A stretch of 37,321 nucleotides of DNA from a virus, in IMG/VR virus record IMGVR_UViG_3300023094_000025, positions 1 through 37,321 of that record, one strand, 5' to 3'. The notes under the pieces are model-generated. The model saw nothing but the letters and a program-made list of their open reading frames with translations, did not search any database and was not told the DNA's origin. Made by a program: the position numbers and the translations under genes. This document shows, one piece after another, positions 14,588 to 23,378 of this stretch; the stretch's first letter is position 1; each line of letters begins with the position of its first letter.

Positions 14588-14608
14588 CTTCAATTTCAGG
14601 AGAAATCA
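14588..14608 (+). repeat. Duplicated ribosome-binding leader, copy 1
   Basis: A 21-bp stretch containing CAATTTCAGGAGAAATCA is repeated exactly at 14966-14986, ahead of the next gene. Each copy carries AGGAG and ends at or just before a start codon. Confidence 0.85.
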
Positions 14609-14931
14609 TGGCACTCACCACCAATACCCAGTCCTTCAACCAGGTGCGCAATCAGGCCGTCGGCCAGATCGTCACCGATGCTGGCGCCGCTGCTGCGGTC
14701 ACTATCAACTGCGGCTTCAATCCGCGCGTCGTGCGCTTCCACAACCTGACCGACCGCATCAGTGATGAGTGGTTCGAGGGCATGGCGGCAGCATCTTCGC
14801 TGCACACCATCGCCGCCGGCACGCGCACTCTGGAAACCACCAACGGCATCACCGTGGGAAGTAACGGCTTCACGGTCAATGCCACTACCGCCCTAGCCTC
14901 CAAGTCGTTCTACTGGGAAGCCATCGGCTAA
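14608..14931 (+). CDS. Small head protein (decoration or fibre candidate)
   Basis: The 107-aa product begins MALTTNTQSFNQVRNQAVGQIVTDAG with AGGAG upstream. The rest is beta-rich with Gly/Thr (GTRTLETTNGITVGSNGFTVNATTALASKSFYWEAIG), similar to small phage head proteins that directly follow the major capsid gene. It may decorate capsomers. No direct match named. Confidence 0.65.
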   Translation: MALTTNTQSFNQVRNQAVGQIVTDAGAAAAVTINCGFNPRVVRFHNLTDRISDEWFEGMAAASSLHTIAAGTRTLETTNGITVGSNGFTVNATTALASKSFYWEAIG

Positions 14932-14965
14932 TTCGCAACAGGATGCCTCGCCGAAAGGTGGGGCT

Positions 14966-14986
14966 CTTCAATTTCAGGAGAAATCA
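14966..14986 (+). repeat. Duplicated ribosome-binding leader, copy 2
   Basis: Exact second copy of the leader at 14588-14608. The start codon ATG is at 14988, so the spacing from AGGAG is two bases longer than in copy 1. Confidence 0.85.
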
Positions 14987-14987
14987 C

Positions 14988-15326
14988 ATGCAAGACGAAG
15001 CCTTGAATCAGGACGGCGCCCAAGAGCCGAAAAAGGAAGCCGCGAAGCCGAAAAGCGCCGGCGAGAAAAAGGAAGCCGCGAAGCCGGTCAAGAAAGTCCG
15101 TGTGACTATCCATGCCGGCGGCGACCAGGAAGAAGACAAGGCCGATGTCGTGCTGGTGCACAACTACAACCAGATCGTCATCCAGCGCAACAAGGAAGTG
15201 CTGATCCCTGAGCATTTCGTCGAGGTTCTGGAAAACGCGGCCATCGACACGACCACACAGGACGAAAACGGCGTCAAAAGCGGCATCCGGATCCCGCGTT
15301 TCGCGTTCACGGTCAAGCCTGAATAA
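14988..15326 (+). CDS. Lys/Ala-rich structural accessory protein
   Basis: The 112-aa product has a charged, repetitive N-terminus (EPKKEAAKPKSAGEKKEAAKP) and a folded C-terminal part from about residue 45 (VTIHAGGDQEEDKADVVLVHNYNQIVIQRNKEVLIP) that resembles short virion-associated phage proteins. Start at 14988 follows the duplicated AGGAG leader; the upstream in-frame ATG at 14943 reads through that leader and was rejected. The stop TAA shares one base with the next ATG. Confidence 0.65.
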   Translation: MQDEALNQDGAQEPKKEAAKPKSAGEKKEAAKPVKKVRVTIHAGGDQEEDKADVVLVHNYNQIVIQRNKEVLIPEHFVEVLENAAIDTTTQDENGVKSGIRIPRFAFTVKPE

Positions 15327-15988
15327 TGTCGACTGCCTGGACACTGCCGGCGAGGGATATCTGCCAGGACGCGGCTGAGCACATGAACGCCAACGGCGCG
15401 GACGAAACTCTGTCGGCCGAAGACTTCGATGTGCTGTTCCGCGGCTTGCAGGGCATCCTCAAGGAGCTTCCTGTGCACGGCTTTTCCTGGCCGCAAGTGA
15501 CAGTCGATCCTGTCGCTCTCACATGGAGTTCGGGCAGTCCAAGCGTTGTCACGCTGCCGACCGATTATTTCGGCGTGCCGCAGGTGACTTACACGGTGAA
15601 TGGCCAGGATGTGCCGGTTCGCGTCGTGCCGAAGGTGCAATACGACTACCTCAAGAGCCAGTCACTGGTGCCGCCGTTTCCCCGAGTGCAAAGCATTTAC
15701 ATAGCACCGGACTTCTCTGCGCATCTGTGGCCAGTTCCGAGCGTTGATCCGGGCCTGAAATTGACGTATCAGGCCATCGTTCCGGACGCCGTGCAGACAC
15801 AGGCACCGAAACTGCCGCAAACGTGGGTGCTTTTCATCGGGCTGTGGCTGGCTTGGGAATGCTCCAACAAATTCTCGGTGCCAGCGGATCGCCGGGCCGA
15901 TATCCAAGCGCGCTACATGATGAAGCGCGAGTTGATGCTGGGATATGCGACCGAAACCGCGCCAATTCATTTTGAAGTTCGCGACTGA
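15326..15988 (+). CDS. Head-tail connector / tail accessory factor (P22 gp4-like role)
   Basis: The 220-aa product has a helical N-terminus ([16 protein letters not shown], then [20 protein letters not shown]), a central beta-rich part, and a helical C-terminus with a Trp-rich segment ([18 protein letters not shown]). This is the profile of podovirus adaptor proteins that extend the portal. Genomic position after capsid accessory genes agrees. The assignment is by pattern and context. Confidence 0.68.
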   Translation: MSTAWTLPARDICQDAAEHMNANGADETLSAEDFDVLFRGLQGILKELPVHGFSWPQVTVDPVALTWSSGSPSVVTLPTDYFGVPQVTYTVNGQDVPVRVVPKVQYDYLKSQSLVPPFPRVQSIYIAPDFSAHLWPVPSVDPGLKLTYQAIVPDAVQTQAPKLPQTWVLFIGLWLAWECSNKFSVPADRRADIQARYMMKRELMLGYATETAPIHFEVRD

Positions 15989-16010
15989 TAAAACCAAGGA
16001 GAACAAAACC

Positions 16011-16934
16011 ATGAAACGCCTGATTTTCCCCATCCTGCTGATCCTGGCGCTGTTTGCGCAGTCGGCCCAAGCTGTCCCGTATCAACTCCGCGTGAATCAG
16101 CGCGACGCCGGCGACACCTTCTTCAACGCGCGCGACATCGTGAATCCTGCCGGCGGCGCAAATGGCATTTTCGTCTACGACGGCACCGCTCAGCTGCCCA
16201 AATTCTTCACCATCGGCACCGGCCTGCAATGGAATGGCTCGACGCTGGAAGCGCCCGGCGGCGTCGGCCCACAGGGACCCAAGGGTGACCAAGGCGATGT
16301 TGGTCCGCAAGGCCCAGCCGGCCCGACAGGAGCAACCGGTGCCACTGGTTCCCAAGGTCCGCAGGGTGACGTCGGCCCCGCTGGTGCTGCTGGCGCAAAG
16401 GGCGATCAGGGTATTCAAGGAATCCAGGGCATTCAAGGCGTGAAGGGCGACACCGGCGCGACCGGTGCTCAAGGCCCCAAAGGCGATACGGGCGCAACTG
16501 GCTTGCAGGGCTCGACTGGCGCTACGGGCTCTACCGGATCCACCGGGCCTACCGGCGCGACTGGTCCGAAAGGTGATCCCGGCCTGACCGCATTCAGCTT
16601 CCCCGCTGCCCGCACGCTTGCCGTCTCGACCTCCTATCAGGCCAGCGACAACACGAAACCATCGATCCTGACGGTGAGTGCCGGCTGCACCAATGCAACG
16701 ACCGTTGTTGCCGCCAGCGCCTGCACATTGCAAATCCGCATGCATACGTCGGCGGTGACTTGCTCGACCGGCACCGTCTATGCGACATGGAGCAGCACGT
16801 ATGCCCTCGGCCTGCTGCTGACGAATGCCTCGATCTCGCCGATCGACATCAAGCTTCCAGCTGGAGCGTTCTTCATTCTCTGCCCGACGGCCGGCACCTT
16901 CACGATCAACGCTGTTGAGCAGGCGGTGAACTGA
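16011..16934 (+). CDS. Secreted collagen-like (Gly-X-Y) protein
   Basis: The 307-aa product has a clear Sec signal peptide ([21 protein letters not shown], cleavage after AQA), then a short folded region ([17 protein letters not shown]), a collagen-like stretch of about 35 Gly-X-Y triplets (about residues 83-190, [19 protein letters not shown] and on), and a C-terminal domain of about 115 residues with four Cys. Start at 16011 is preceded by AAGGAG. Triple-helical fibres are known on phage heads and tails, but a Sec signal on a virion protein is unusual and Cys in the C-domain fits periplasmic or extracellular folding. It may be a head fibre or a surface moron inside the late operon. Confidence 0.78.
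   Translation: MKRLIFPILLILALFAQSAQAVPYQLRVNQRDAGDTFFNARDIVNPAGGANGIFVYDGTAQLPKFFTIGTGLQWNGSTLEAPGGVGPQGPKGDQGDVGPQGPAGPTGATGATGSQGPQGDVGPAGAAGAKGDQGIQGIQGIQGVKGDTGATGAQGPKGDTGATGLQGSTGATGSTGSTGPTGATGPKGDPGLTAFSFPAARTLAVSTSYQASDNTKPSILTVSAGCTNATTVVAASACTLQIRMHTSAVTCSTGTVYATWSSTYALGLLLTNASISPIDIKLPAGAFFILCPTAGTFTINAVEQAVN
16255..16585 (+). repeat. Collagen-like triplet repeat region
   Basis: Repeated 9-bp units encoding Gly-X-Y, rich in GGC/GGT codons, with short exact repeats such as the three GIQ-type units near 16407-16440. Regions like this are prone to copy-number change. Confidence 0.75.
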
Positions 16935-16935
16935 A

Positions 16936-17457
16936 ATGTTCAAGGTCAACTACACCGGCCTGTTTGAACTGTCAGCGCGCGCTCCGGCGCCGCTGGTCAG
17001 GATGCGCGGCAGTGAGTTGATCTTCAACACGCACCCAGATCCTGCGGTCATGCGTGCACGAATCACAGATTTTGAGAAGCGCCTGAATGCGCTGTCGGAC
17101 GCCGAAAAGGTGGAATTCGACACAGAAAACACGTTTGTCGACGGCATGCTGGTGCGCAAAATGTTCGCCGAGAAAGACAAGGTAATCGTCGGCAAGGTTC
17201 ACCGGAAGGCGTGCGTCAATTTCGTCGAGTCCGGGGACATGTCGATCATCACTGAGAGCGGCTTTGCCAGGGTCAGGGCCGGCTTCAACGTCATCTCGCC
17301 GGCTGGATTGCAGAAAGTCGGAATCGCGCATGAGGACACCATTTTTATCAACGTCTTTCGCGTCGACGCAACCAATATCGAGGACGCCTTGAAAGAGGTC
17401 GCCTGTGATACCCACGAAGAACTGCACGCGCTTGCAATTGAAGGAGAAAAATCATGA
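16936..17457 (+). CDS. Cupin-like phage protein
   Basis: The 173-aa product has a central beta-barrel pattern: VDGMLVRKMFAEKDKVIVGKVHR, CVNFVESGDMSIITESG, RVRAGFNVISPAGLQKV and HEDTIFINVFR. This is the sequence rhythm of a cupin-fold family I recall as conserved in podovirus genomes, usually annotated hypothetical. Two His (in KVHRK and AHEDT) sit where cupins bind metal, but the full metal set is not complete. Between structural genes it may be a virion component or assembly factor. ATGA couples it to the next gene. Confidence 0.66.
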   Translation: MFKVNYTGLFELSARAPAPLVRMRGSELIFNTHPDPAVMRARITDFEKRLNALSDAEKVEFDTENTFVDGMLVRKMFAEKDKVIVGKVHRKACVNFVESGDMSIITESGFARVRAGFNVISPAGLQKVGIAHEDTIFINVFRVDATNIEDALKEVACDTHEELHALAIEGEKS

Positions 17458-18311
17458 CGGTAACTGCAGTTGCAACTGGGTTAGGCGCGGCCGCTACGGT
17501 TTATGGAGCCAGCCAGGCAGGCAAGGGGGGCGGTGCGCAAGTTGATGCCTCCAATGCCGCCAACCAAGTCTCGCAAGATCAGTACAACCAGACGCGCGCC
17601 GACAACGCAGGAACGATGCTGCGCGGCGAGATGGCGGGCAACAAGCTGCAGGATTTGCTCGGCCTCAGCAGCGAGGCGCAGCGCGCCTATATCCGCGATC
17701 TCAACGACCACGGCTTTGTTATGCCGGAGGGCTGGGTTCCTTATGCAGACAAGCTGCAGGCGTTCATTGATGCCAATCCGCAGTATGACCAAGGTGGCAG
17801 CCTTCTCAAGAACTTCGACGCCAACGACCTTGCCGCTGACCCCATCTACCAGAGCACGTTTCAGACGGCCCTGGAAAACGGCAATGCCGGCATCAACCGA
17901 CTCGGCGCCGCACAAGGCAATTTGAACTCCGGTGCAACGTTGAAAGCCCTGACTAAGTTCGGCGCGAATACAGCGGCGACGTATGGCGCGGATGCCTATA
18001 GCCGCTACACGGCGAATCAGAACAACCAATATAACAAGCTGGCCGGAGTCTCTGGTGCTGGTCAGCAGGCCGTGGGCGCTGTTGGAAGCGCCGGCGCAGC
18101 AAACGCATCCACCATCGGCAACAACCTGATCGGTGCCGGCAATGCGCGCGCGGCCAGCGCCGTCGGTTCAGGCAATGCGCTGACCGGCGGTCTTAGCTCC
18201 ATTGCCAATTACTATCAGCAGAATAAGTTGTTGGATGCGCTGAAAAATAACAATGCCGCTCCCCAGATATTTGGCGCTTCGGGTGGCACAGGATCTTTCA
18301 GCGGCTATTAA
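17454..18311 (+). CDS. DNA ejection/internal virion protein (P22 gp7-like role)
   Basis: The 285-aa product has an N-terminal Gly/Ala-rich hydrophobic segment (VTAVATGLGAAATVYGASQAGKGGG), the hallmark of phage DNA-transfer proteins that insert into membranes. The rest is Asn/Gln/Ala-rich and helical, ending in a Gly/Ser-rich tail (FGASGGTGSFSGY). It starts a block of three large ejection-type genes as in P22 (7-20-16). GAAGGAG precedes the ATG, and the upstream stop overlaps it. Confidence 0.75.
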   Translation: MTVTAVATGLGAAATVYGASQAGKGGGAQVDASNAANQVSQDQYNQTRADNAGTMLRGEMAGNKLQDLLGLSSEAQRAYIRDLNDHGFVMPEGWVPYADKLQAFIDANPQYDQGGSLLKNFDANDLAADPIYQSTFQTALENGNAGINRLGAAQGNLNSGATLKALTKFGANTAATYGADAYSRYTANQNNQYNKLAGVSGAGQQAVGAVGSAGAANASTIGNNLIGAGNARAASAVGSGNALTGGLSSIANYYQQNKLLDALKNNNAAPQIFGASGGTGSFSGY

Positions 18312-18320
18312 GGAAAAATC

Positions 18321-19550
18321 ATGCCAATCGACGCAAATATCCTTCTCCAGCAGCAGCCAATCCAGCTGCCGAACGTGCTCGCCGGCGCAGGCCAAATCGC
18401 GCAGATCCAAGGCGCGCAGCAACAGAACCGGCTGGCTCAGTTGCAGTACGACCAGGCGCAGCGTACCGAGCAGCAGCAGATCGGGCTGGGCAACGCATAC
18501 AAAGACGCCTTCGATCAAGACACCGGAAAGCTGGACTCGACAAAGTTGATCGGCTCGCTGGCGACCGGCGGCTACGGCGCAGCTATTCCCGGCGTACAGA
18601 AGAGCCTGAACGAGCAGCAAAAGGCTCAGGCGGAATCGCAGAAAGCGCAGCTTGAGGTACACGGTCAGCAACTTGGCCTCATCGGCCAGGTTATGGGCGC
18701 CGTGAAGGATCAGGGCAGCTACGATGCTGCCGTATCGTATCTTCGCAGCCATATCCCGGATGGAGGCAAGGACTTGCCAACCGTCTACGATCCCAACACA
18801 GTGCAGCAAGTGGTTACGCGTGCGCTGACGACTCAGCAGCAGGTCGCTAAGCAGCAGAAGGATCTTGACTACGCGCTGAACGTGCGTCAACAGACAGAGG
18901 TTGAGCGCAACAACCAGGCCAACAACAAGGTGGCGCAGGGTCAACTCGGCGTCGCGCAGGGCCAGCTTGGCGTGTCCCGCGATCGCCTCAACTTCGATAA
19001 AGACCAGCCAAAGGGTATTTACGACAAGGATAGCGCAATCATTGTGGATCCGCGCACCGGCCAGTCTCGTCCTGTCACGGATCAGAATGGTAATCCGATC
19101 ACACCAGCCGGCGGCAAGCCATCGGGCGAATATCTAAAGCAAGCGACAGCCTATCGAAACATGGATGACGCGCTGACGAATTACAAGAATGTTCTCGGCA
19201 ACTTCACCAAAGTGGATGCACTCAGCCCTGAAAAACGCGCCGGGTTGAATACCGCCTACCAAAATATGATGCTGCAGGCAAAAGAGATGTACAACCTGGG
19301 CGTACTGAATGGCGGCGATGAGCGAATTCTGACGTCGATCGTCAACAATCCTCTCGATCTATCCAAGGCACTCGTCCCAACGCAGGCGCTGCTTAAGCAA
19401 GCAAGCGACTTGCAAGGCATCGTCAAAAAGAACAATGAGAATTTGGCGACCGTGAATAAGCAGAAGGCGATTCCGCTGAAATCGGAGGCCACTCAGCCAG
19501 CCAGCGTCCCGGACGACATCAACAGTCTGCTCAACAAATACGGGAAGTAA
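18321..19550 (+). CDS. Internal virion/ejection protein, Gln-rich
   Basis: The 409-aa protein starts MPIDANILLQQQPIQLPNVLAGAGQ after AAGGA. It is Gln/Ala/Leu-rich and helical, with repeated QLGVAQGQLGVSRDRL-type segments near the middle (about residues 205-225). The C-terminal part has alternating charged helices. Composition and the position between two hydrophobic ejection proteins match the second ejection protein of P22-like phages (gp20-like role). Confidence 0.72.
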   Translation: MPIDANILLQQQPIQLPNVLAGAGQIAQIQGAQQQNRLAQLQYDQAQRTEQQQIGLGNAYKDAFDQDTGKLDSTKLIGSLATGGYGAAIPGVQKSLNEQQKAQAESQKAQLEVHGQQLGLIGQVMGAVKDQGSYDAAVSYLRSHIPDGGKDLPTVYDPNTVQQVVTRALTTQQQVAKQQKDLDYALNVRQQTEVERNNQANNKVAQGQLGVAQGQLGVSRDRLNFDKDQPKGIYDKDSAIIVDPRTGQSRPVTDQNGNPITPAGGKPSGEYLKQATAYRNMDDALTNYKNVLGNFTKVDALSPEKRAGLNTAYQNMMLQAKEMYNLGVLNGGDERILTSIVNNPLDLSKALVPTQALLKQASDLQGIVKKNNENLATVNKQKAIPLKSEATQPASVPDDINSLLNKYGK

Positions 19551-19552
19551 CC

Positions 19553-21250
19553 ATGGCCGACCGCGATCAGCTTTACACGGCTTTGCGCAACGCAGATGCT
19601 GCCGGCGACGTAGAAGGTGCGCGCAAGCTGGCGGCGTATATCCAGTCGATGCCGGCGGATGCCGCGCCGAAGACGCCAGAGAAATCGTTTCTTCGTCAGG
19701 CCGGCGACGCTGTGGTCAATACCGGAATGGGCGTCGCGCGCGGCGTCAAGGATGTCATCGACACCGGTGCGCAGCTGCTTTCCAGCGGATTCGATAAGGT
19801 TGCTGGAACCAATGAGGGCGAGCGCGTGCGCGCCATGAATACCGCCGGCAATCAAGAATTCAACCGTGATTACGGCGACAGCACGGCAGCAAGCGTCGGG
19901 CGGGTGGGCGGTAACGTGCTCGCCACGCTGCCTGTTGGCCCTGCGCTCGGTGCCGCAGTGCGCATTGCTGCACCGGCAGCATCTGGCTTGGCAAGCGCAC
20001 TGGCAACCAGTGGCATGCGTGCCGGTAGCACACCTGGCGCCCTCAACATGCTCACACGTATTGCGGGCGGCGCAGGCACGGGCGCGGCTTCGGCGGCGCT
20101 GGTGAACCCAGATGATGCGGGAACCGGGGCGGTCATTGGTGGCGCGTTGCCTCCTGTTCTGGGTGCTGTCGGAAAGATCGGCAGCAAGATCGGCCAGGTC
20201 ATCGCGGGCCCAGGCGTGACGCCTGATGCTCGCGCAGGTATCGACGCCGCACGCGCTTCCGGCTATGTCATCCCCCCATCTCAAGCGAACCCTACATTGG
20301 CAAATCGTTTGCTCGAAGGGTTCTCAGGAAAAATTTCTACTGCGCAGAATGCGAGCGCGAAGAATCAGGAAGTGACAAACGGCATGGTGAAGCAAGCACT
20401 CCAACTGCCGGCCGATGCCCCTATCACGCTCGATGCGTTGAAGGCGGCACGCCAGCAGGCCGGTGCTGCATACGATGCCATTGGCAGCACCGGCACGATT
20501 ACGCCTACGCAGGCATACAGCGATGCGCTGGATCAGATTGTCGCGCAGTCGAAGAAAGCGGCATCAGGCTTCCCGAACGCGAAGCCTAGCCCAATTATTT
20601 CCGAGATCGATTCATTGCGTAGCCCGCAGTTCGATGCCGATTCTGCATTGTCGAAAATCAAGGAATTGCGCGGCATGGCTGACTCGGCATACGCCAAGGG
20701 CGACAAGGATCTCGGGAAGGCACTGAAATCTGGCGCTTCGGCACTTGAGGATGCCGTCGACACCCACCTGCAAACGATCGGTGCGCCGGCAGACATGCTC
20801 GACCAGTTCCGGCAGGCGCGGCAGTTGATCGCAAAAACTTACAGCGTTGAGAAGGCGCTGAATCCGGCGTCCGGAAACATTGACGCGGCGAAACTGGCCG
20901 CAGACCTGAAAAAAGGTAGGCCACTCACAGGCCAACTGCGCGACGTCGCTGAATTCAGCTCTCAGTTCCCGAAGGCTGCTCAGTCGGTAGACAAAATGGG
21001 GAGTTTGCCACAGGTATCGCCATTGGACTTTTTTGGCGCTGGAACCGCAAGTGTAGCTACCGGGAATCCCTTGGCTATGGCAGCGGTAGCGGCGCGGCCT
21101 GCTGCGCGTGCGGCGGCTCTATCACCATTCGTGCAAAACCGCTTAGCGGCCCAACCGACGGCGCCAGGCATCGTCAATCAGTTGGCGACTTCGCCCGCTC
21201 TGCAGCAGCTTCTGTATCGCGGCGCACCTCTTCAAGCGAACGGCCGGTAA
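19553..21250 (+). CDS. Ejection protein with glycine-zipper membrane segments (gp16-like role)
   Basis: The 565-aa protein has a soluble N-terminus (MADRDQLYTALRNADAAGD) and, from about residue 120 to 225, Gly/Ala-rich hydrophobic segments (VLATLPVGPALGAAV, AGGAGTGAASAALVNP, AVIGGALPPVLGAVGK) that look like membrane-inserting glycine zippers. A long helical C-terminal part follows. The expected role is to enter the host envelope with the DNA. The last 25 codons overlap a convincing minus-strand gene. Confidence 0.75.
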   Translation: MADRDQLYTALRNADAAGDVEGARKLAAYIQSMPADAAPKTPEKSFLRQAGDAVVNTGMGVARGVKDVIDTGAQLLSSGFDKVAGTNEGERVRAMNTAGNQEFNRDYGDSTAASVGRVGGNVLATLPVGPALGAAVRIAAPAASGLASALATSGMRAGSTPGALNMLTRIAGGAGTGAASAALVNPDDAGTGAVIGGALPPVLGAVGKIGSKIGQVIAGPGVTPDARAGIDAARASGYVIPPSQANPTLANRLLEGFSGKISTAQNASAKNQEVTNGMVKQALQLPADAPITLDALKAARQQAGAAYDAIGSTGTITPTQAYSDALDQIVAQSKKAASGFPNAKPSPIISEIDSLRSPQFDADSALSKIKELRGMADSAYAKGDKDLGKALKSGASALEDAVDTHLQTIGAPADMLDQFRQARQLIAKTYSVEKALNPASGNIDAAKLAADLKKGRPLTGQLRDVAEFSSQFPKAAQSVDKMGSLPQVSPLDFFGAGTASVATGNPLAMAAVAARPAARAAALSPFVQNRLAAQPTAPGIVNQLATSPALQQLLYRGAPLQANGR

Positions 21251-21332
21251 TTGCGGAAAAGATGAGATTGCCGAAGAAGGCAAGCAGCACCAACACGATG
21301 AACTTAGCAACCATGTAACCAGTGAAGTCCAT
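21174..21332 (-). CDS. Antisense small membrane protein inside the late operon
   Basis: A 52-aa frame on the minus strand starts with ATG at 21332, seven bases after AGGTGG. It encodes a textbook single-pass membrane protein: a short N-terminus (MDFTGYMVAK), a hydrophobic helix (FIVLVLLAFFGNLIFSA), then a charged helical tail (RSLEEVRRDTEAAAERAK). Its last 77 bp overlap the end of the ejection-protein gene on the other strand. It fills the otherwise empty gap 21251-21355. It is the only minus-strand gene in the late region. A TATGAT at 21373-21368 could be its -10. Role unknown; a lysogen-expressed exclusion or antisense control function is possible. Confidence 0.62.
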   Translation of the reverse strand: MDFTGYMVAKFIVLVLLAFFGNLIFSAITGRSLEEVRRDTEAAAERAKSPTD

Positions 21333-21355
21333 GCCGGGCCACCTGAAAGAGAAAA

Positions 21356-22993
21356 TTGGATAGCCAGATCATACCGCTTTTCGGTCTTGGAAACAGCAGC
21401 CGGTCACCATATGTGAGCGCGCAGCGGCGCATCGGCTGCTATGCCGAGGTGTCCGCGCAACCGGATAAGACGAATGTGGCGTTCTACAGCATGCCTGGCA
21501 TGACCCTGTTCACCGATTTTGGCGACACGCCACCGCGCGGCATGCTGGGATACAAGGACTTCATGTACGTGGTGCATCGCGGCACCTTCTACGAGGTCAA
21601 CAACGCCGGCGTGCGCACACCGCGCGGCACGATCGGCACTACCTCCGGACGCGTGCAGATGTCGCAGAATGGGCAGCAGATCGGCCTGGCGGACGGCGCC
21701 AACGGCTACATGTACACGCTTGACCGGGGCGCCCGCACGATCCTGTCGCTGACCAACGTGGGAACGACTGCAACGCTCAAGACGACCGCCCCGCATGGGC
21801 GCCATACCGGTGAGACGATCATCATGACCGGCGCCACGCCAGCGGCATATAACGGCTCCTTCGCGGTAACCGTGGTCGACGCCACCACGATGACCTACAC
21901 GATGCTGTCGAATCCTGGTGGCAGTGCTACGGTGCTTGGTGCGTATGCCGTGGATTCTTCCTTCACCCGCGTAACATCAGGGCTGTTCGTGACTCCGTTC
22001 GACATCACCTGGGGCAAGCACGTATTCATCTGGGGCTTTAATGACAGCGGCGTCTTCCAGTTGTCGGCCATCGATGACGGCACGCAGGCGGATGCTCTTG
22101 ACTTCGCCGAGGCTGAGTCTGAGCCGGACAAGTTGATGCGCGTCATGTTCGATCATGGCGAGCTGGTGCTCCCGGGTACCGATACATGCGAATACTGGGG
22201 CGCGAGCAGCGGTGATTTCCTGTTTTCGAATCAGCCAGGCTCAGAGTCAGAATTCGGATTGGCCGCCTCTTTCTCGCTGACCAAATACAACGATTCGTTG
22301 ACCGGCCTGATGCGCAACAAGCTCGGGCAGGTCCAAGTGATGATGCTGCAGGGGCATACGTGGACGCCGATAAACGGGACCGACCTCAATTTCGTCAACG
22401 AAATCAACAGCTACGCGGCCGTATCCGACGCAACGGCATTCGCCTACAACCTGGGCGGCCATCCGATGTATCAGATCAACTTCCCGACAGCCGGCAAGAG
22501 CTGGTTTTACGATGCCGCAAGCGGGGACTGGTCCGAGATTCAGTCAGGTCTGAGTGGCGGCCGGCACCGTGGCGAGATGTGCGTCAACTATCTGAACAAG
22601 CCGCGCATCAGCGACTACCAGAACGGCAAGATTTACACGTTGGATCCGACTGTCCCGACTGATAACGGCATGCCGCGCCCTTGGGAGATGACCAGCCGCC
22701 ACCTGTTCCGCGATCTGAACGACTTCCGCACCGGCGCGATCTTCCTCGACTTCGAGGTCGGCGTCGGCCTGATCAGCGGGCAGGGCAGCGACCCGCAGGT
22801 GATGTTGCAGGTCTCGCGCGACAACGGCAAGACATGGGGCAATGAGCTCTGGCGCTCGCTGGGCAAAATTGGCCAGTACCGGCGCCGCGTGGTGTTCCGC
22901 CGCCTCGGTCGTGGCCGCGACTTTGTATTCCGGCTGCGCGTCACCGATCCGGTGAATGTCGTGCTGGCTGCTGCAGGAGTGATGGCCGAATGA
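21356..22993 (+). CDS. Packaged-DNA stabilisation / tail protein (P22 gp10-like role)
   Basis: The 545-aa protein begins at a TTG (21356) after GAAAGAG; the next in-frame ATG is 45 codons later and would remove a conserved-looking start (DSQIIPLFGLGNSSRSPYVSAQRRIGCYAE). The body is a beta-propeller-like series of FGDTPPRGML, VVHRGTFYEV, GLADGANGYMYTL and HPMYQINFPTAGKSWFYD segments, matching phage stabilisation proteins that plug the portal and form the tail hub. The C-terminus (VGLISGQGSDPQVMLQVSRD, then NELWRSLGKIGQYRRR) is typical for this family. Confidence 0.83.
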   Translation: MDSQIIPLFGLGNSSRSPYVSAQRRIGCYAEVSAQPDKTNVAFYSMPGMTLFTDFGDTPPRGMLGYKDFMYVVHRGTFYEVNNAGVRTPRGTIGTTSGRVQMSQNGQQIGLADGANGYMYTLDRGARTILSLTNVGTTATLKTTAPHGRHTGETIIMTGATPAAYNGSFAVTVVDATTMTYTMLSNPGGSATVLGAYAVDSSFTRVTSGLFVTPFDITWGKHVFIWGFNDSGVFQLSAIDDGTQADALDFAEAESEPDKLMRVMFDHGELVLPGTDTCEYWGASSGDFLFSNQPGSESEFGLAASFSLTKYNDSLTGLMRNKLGQVQVMMLQGHTWTPINGTDLNFVNEINSYAAVSDATAFAYNLGGHPMYQINFPTAGKSWFYDAASGDWSEIQSGLSGGRHRGEMCVNYLNKPRISDYQNGKIYTLDPTVPTDNGMPRPWEMTSRHLFRDLNDFRTGAIFLDFEVGVGLISGQGSDPQVMLQVSRDNGKTWGNELWRSLGKIGQYRRRVVFRRLGRGRDFVFRLRVTDPVNVVLAAAGVMAE

Positions 22994-23370
22994 TCAGTCA
23001 ACCACGCAACCAAGAAGACTTGCCGGTAGCTGGCAACTTCGCCAAGTTCACCAACGGCTGGATCCAGTGGTTCAAGGAAGTCAGGGAAGGGCTGAATGGG
23101 CTGCTGGGCGGAATGAGCGCCACCGCGCGCGCCTCGTTCACCCTCACGTTCATCAACGTGCCGCTCGGCAGCAATTTGGCGATGACGGCCGATGCAGCAG
23201 GTGCCAAGGTCGGAGATTTCGTAGTGCTGATGCCGTCCATGTCAACCGTCGGGCTGATATTCAGCGGCACCGTGCTGACAGATGACGTGGTCACCGTCTA
23301 CGCCCAGAACTACACAACAGACACCGTATCGAGCCCGGCTATTTCGTTCGATGCACTTTTCATCCGATAG
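22990..23370 (+). CDS. Small tail-associated protein
   Basis: The 126-aa product starts MISQPRNQEDLPVAGNFAKFTNGWIQWFKEV, a helical start, followed by a beta-rich region (FTLTFINVPLGSNLAMTADAAGAKVGDFVVLMP) common in short podovirus proteins encoded between gp10-like and fibre genes. ATGA overlaps the upstream stop. It may attach the fibre or cap the tail. Confidence 0.65.
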   Translation: MISQPRNQEDLPVAGNFAKFTNGWIQWFKEVREGLNGLLGGMSATARASFTLTFINVPLGSNLAMTADAAGAKVGDFVVLMPSMSTVGLIFSGTVLTDDVVTVYAQNYTTDTVSSPAISFDALFIR

Positions 23371-23378
23371 GGGGCATC

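Noticed and set aside
13557-14651. 364-aa open frame on the minus strand opposite the major capsid gene
   Set aside because: Antisense shadow; the plus-strand product is a recognisable capsid protein with a proper ribosome site.
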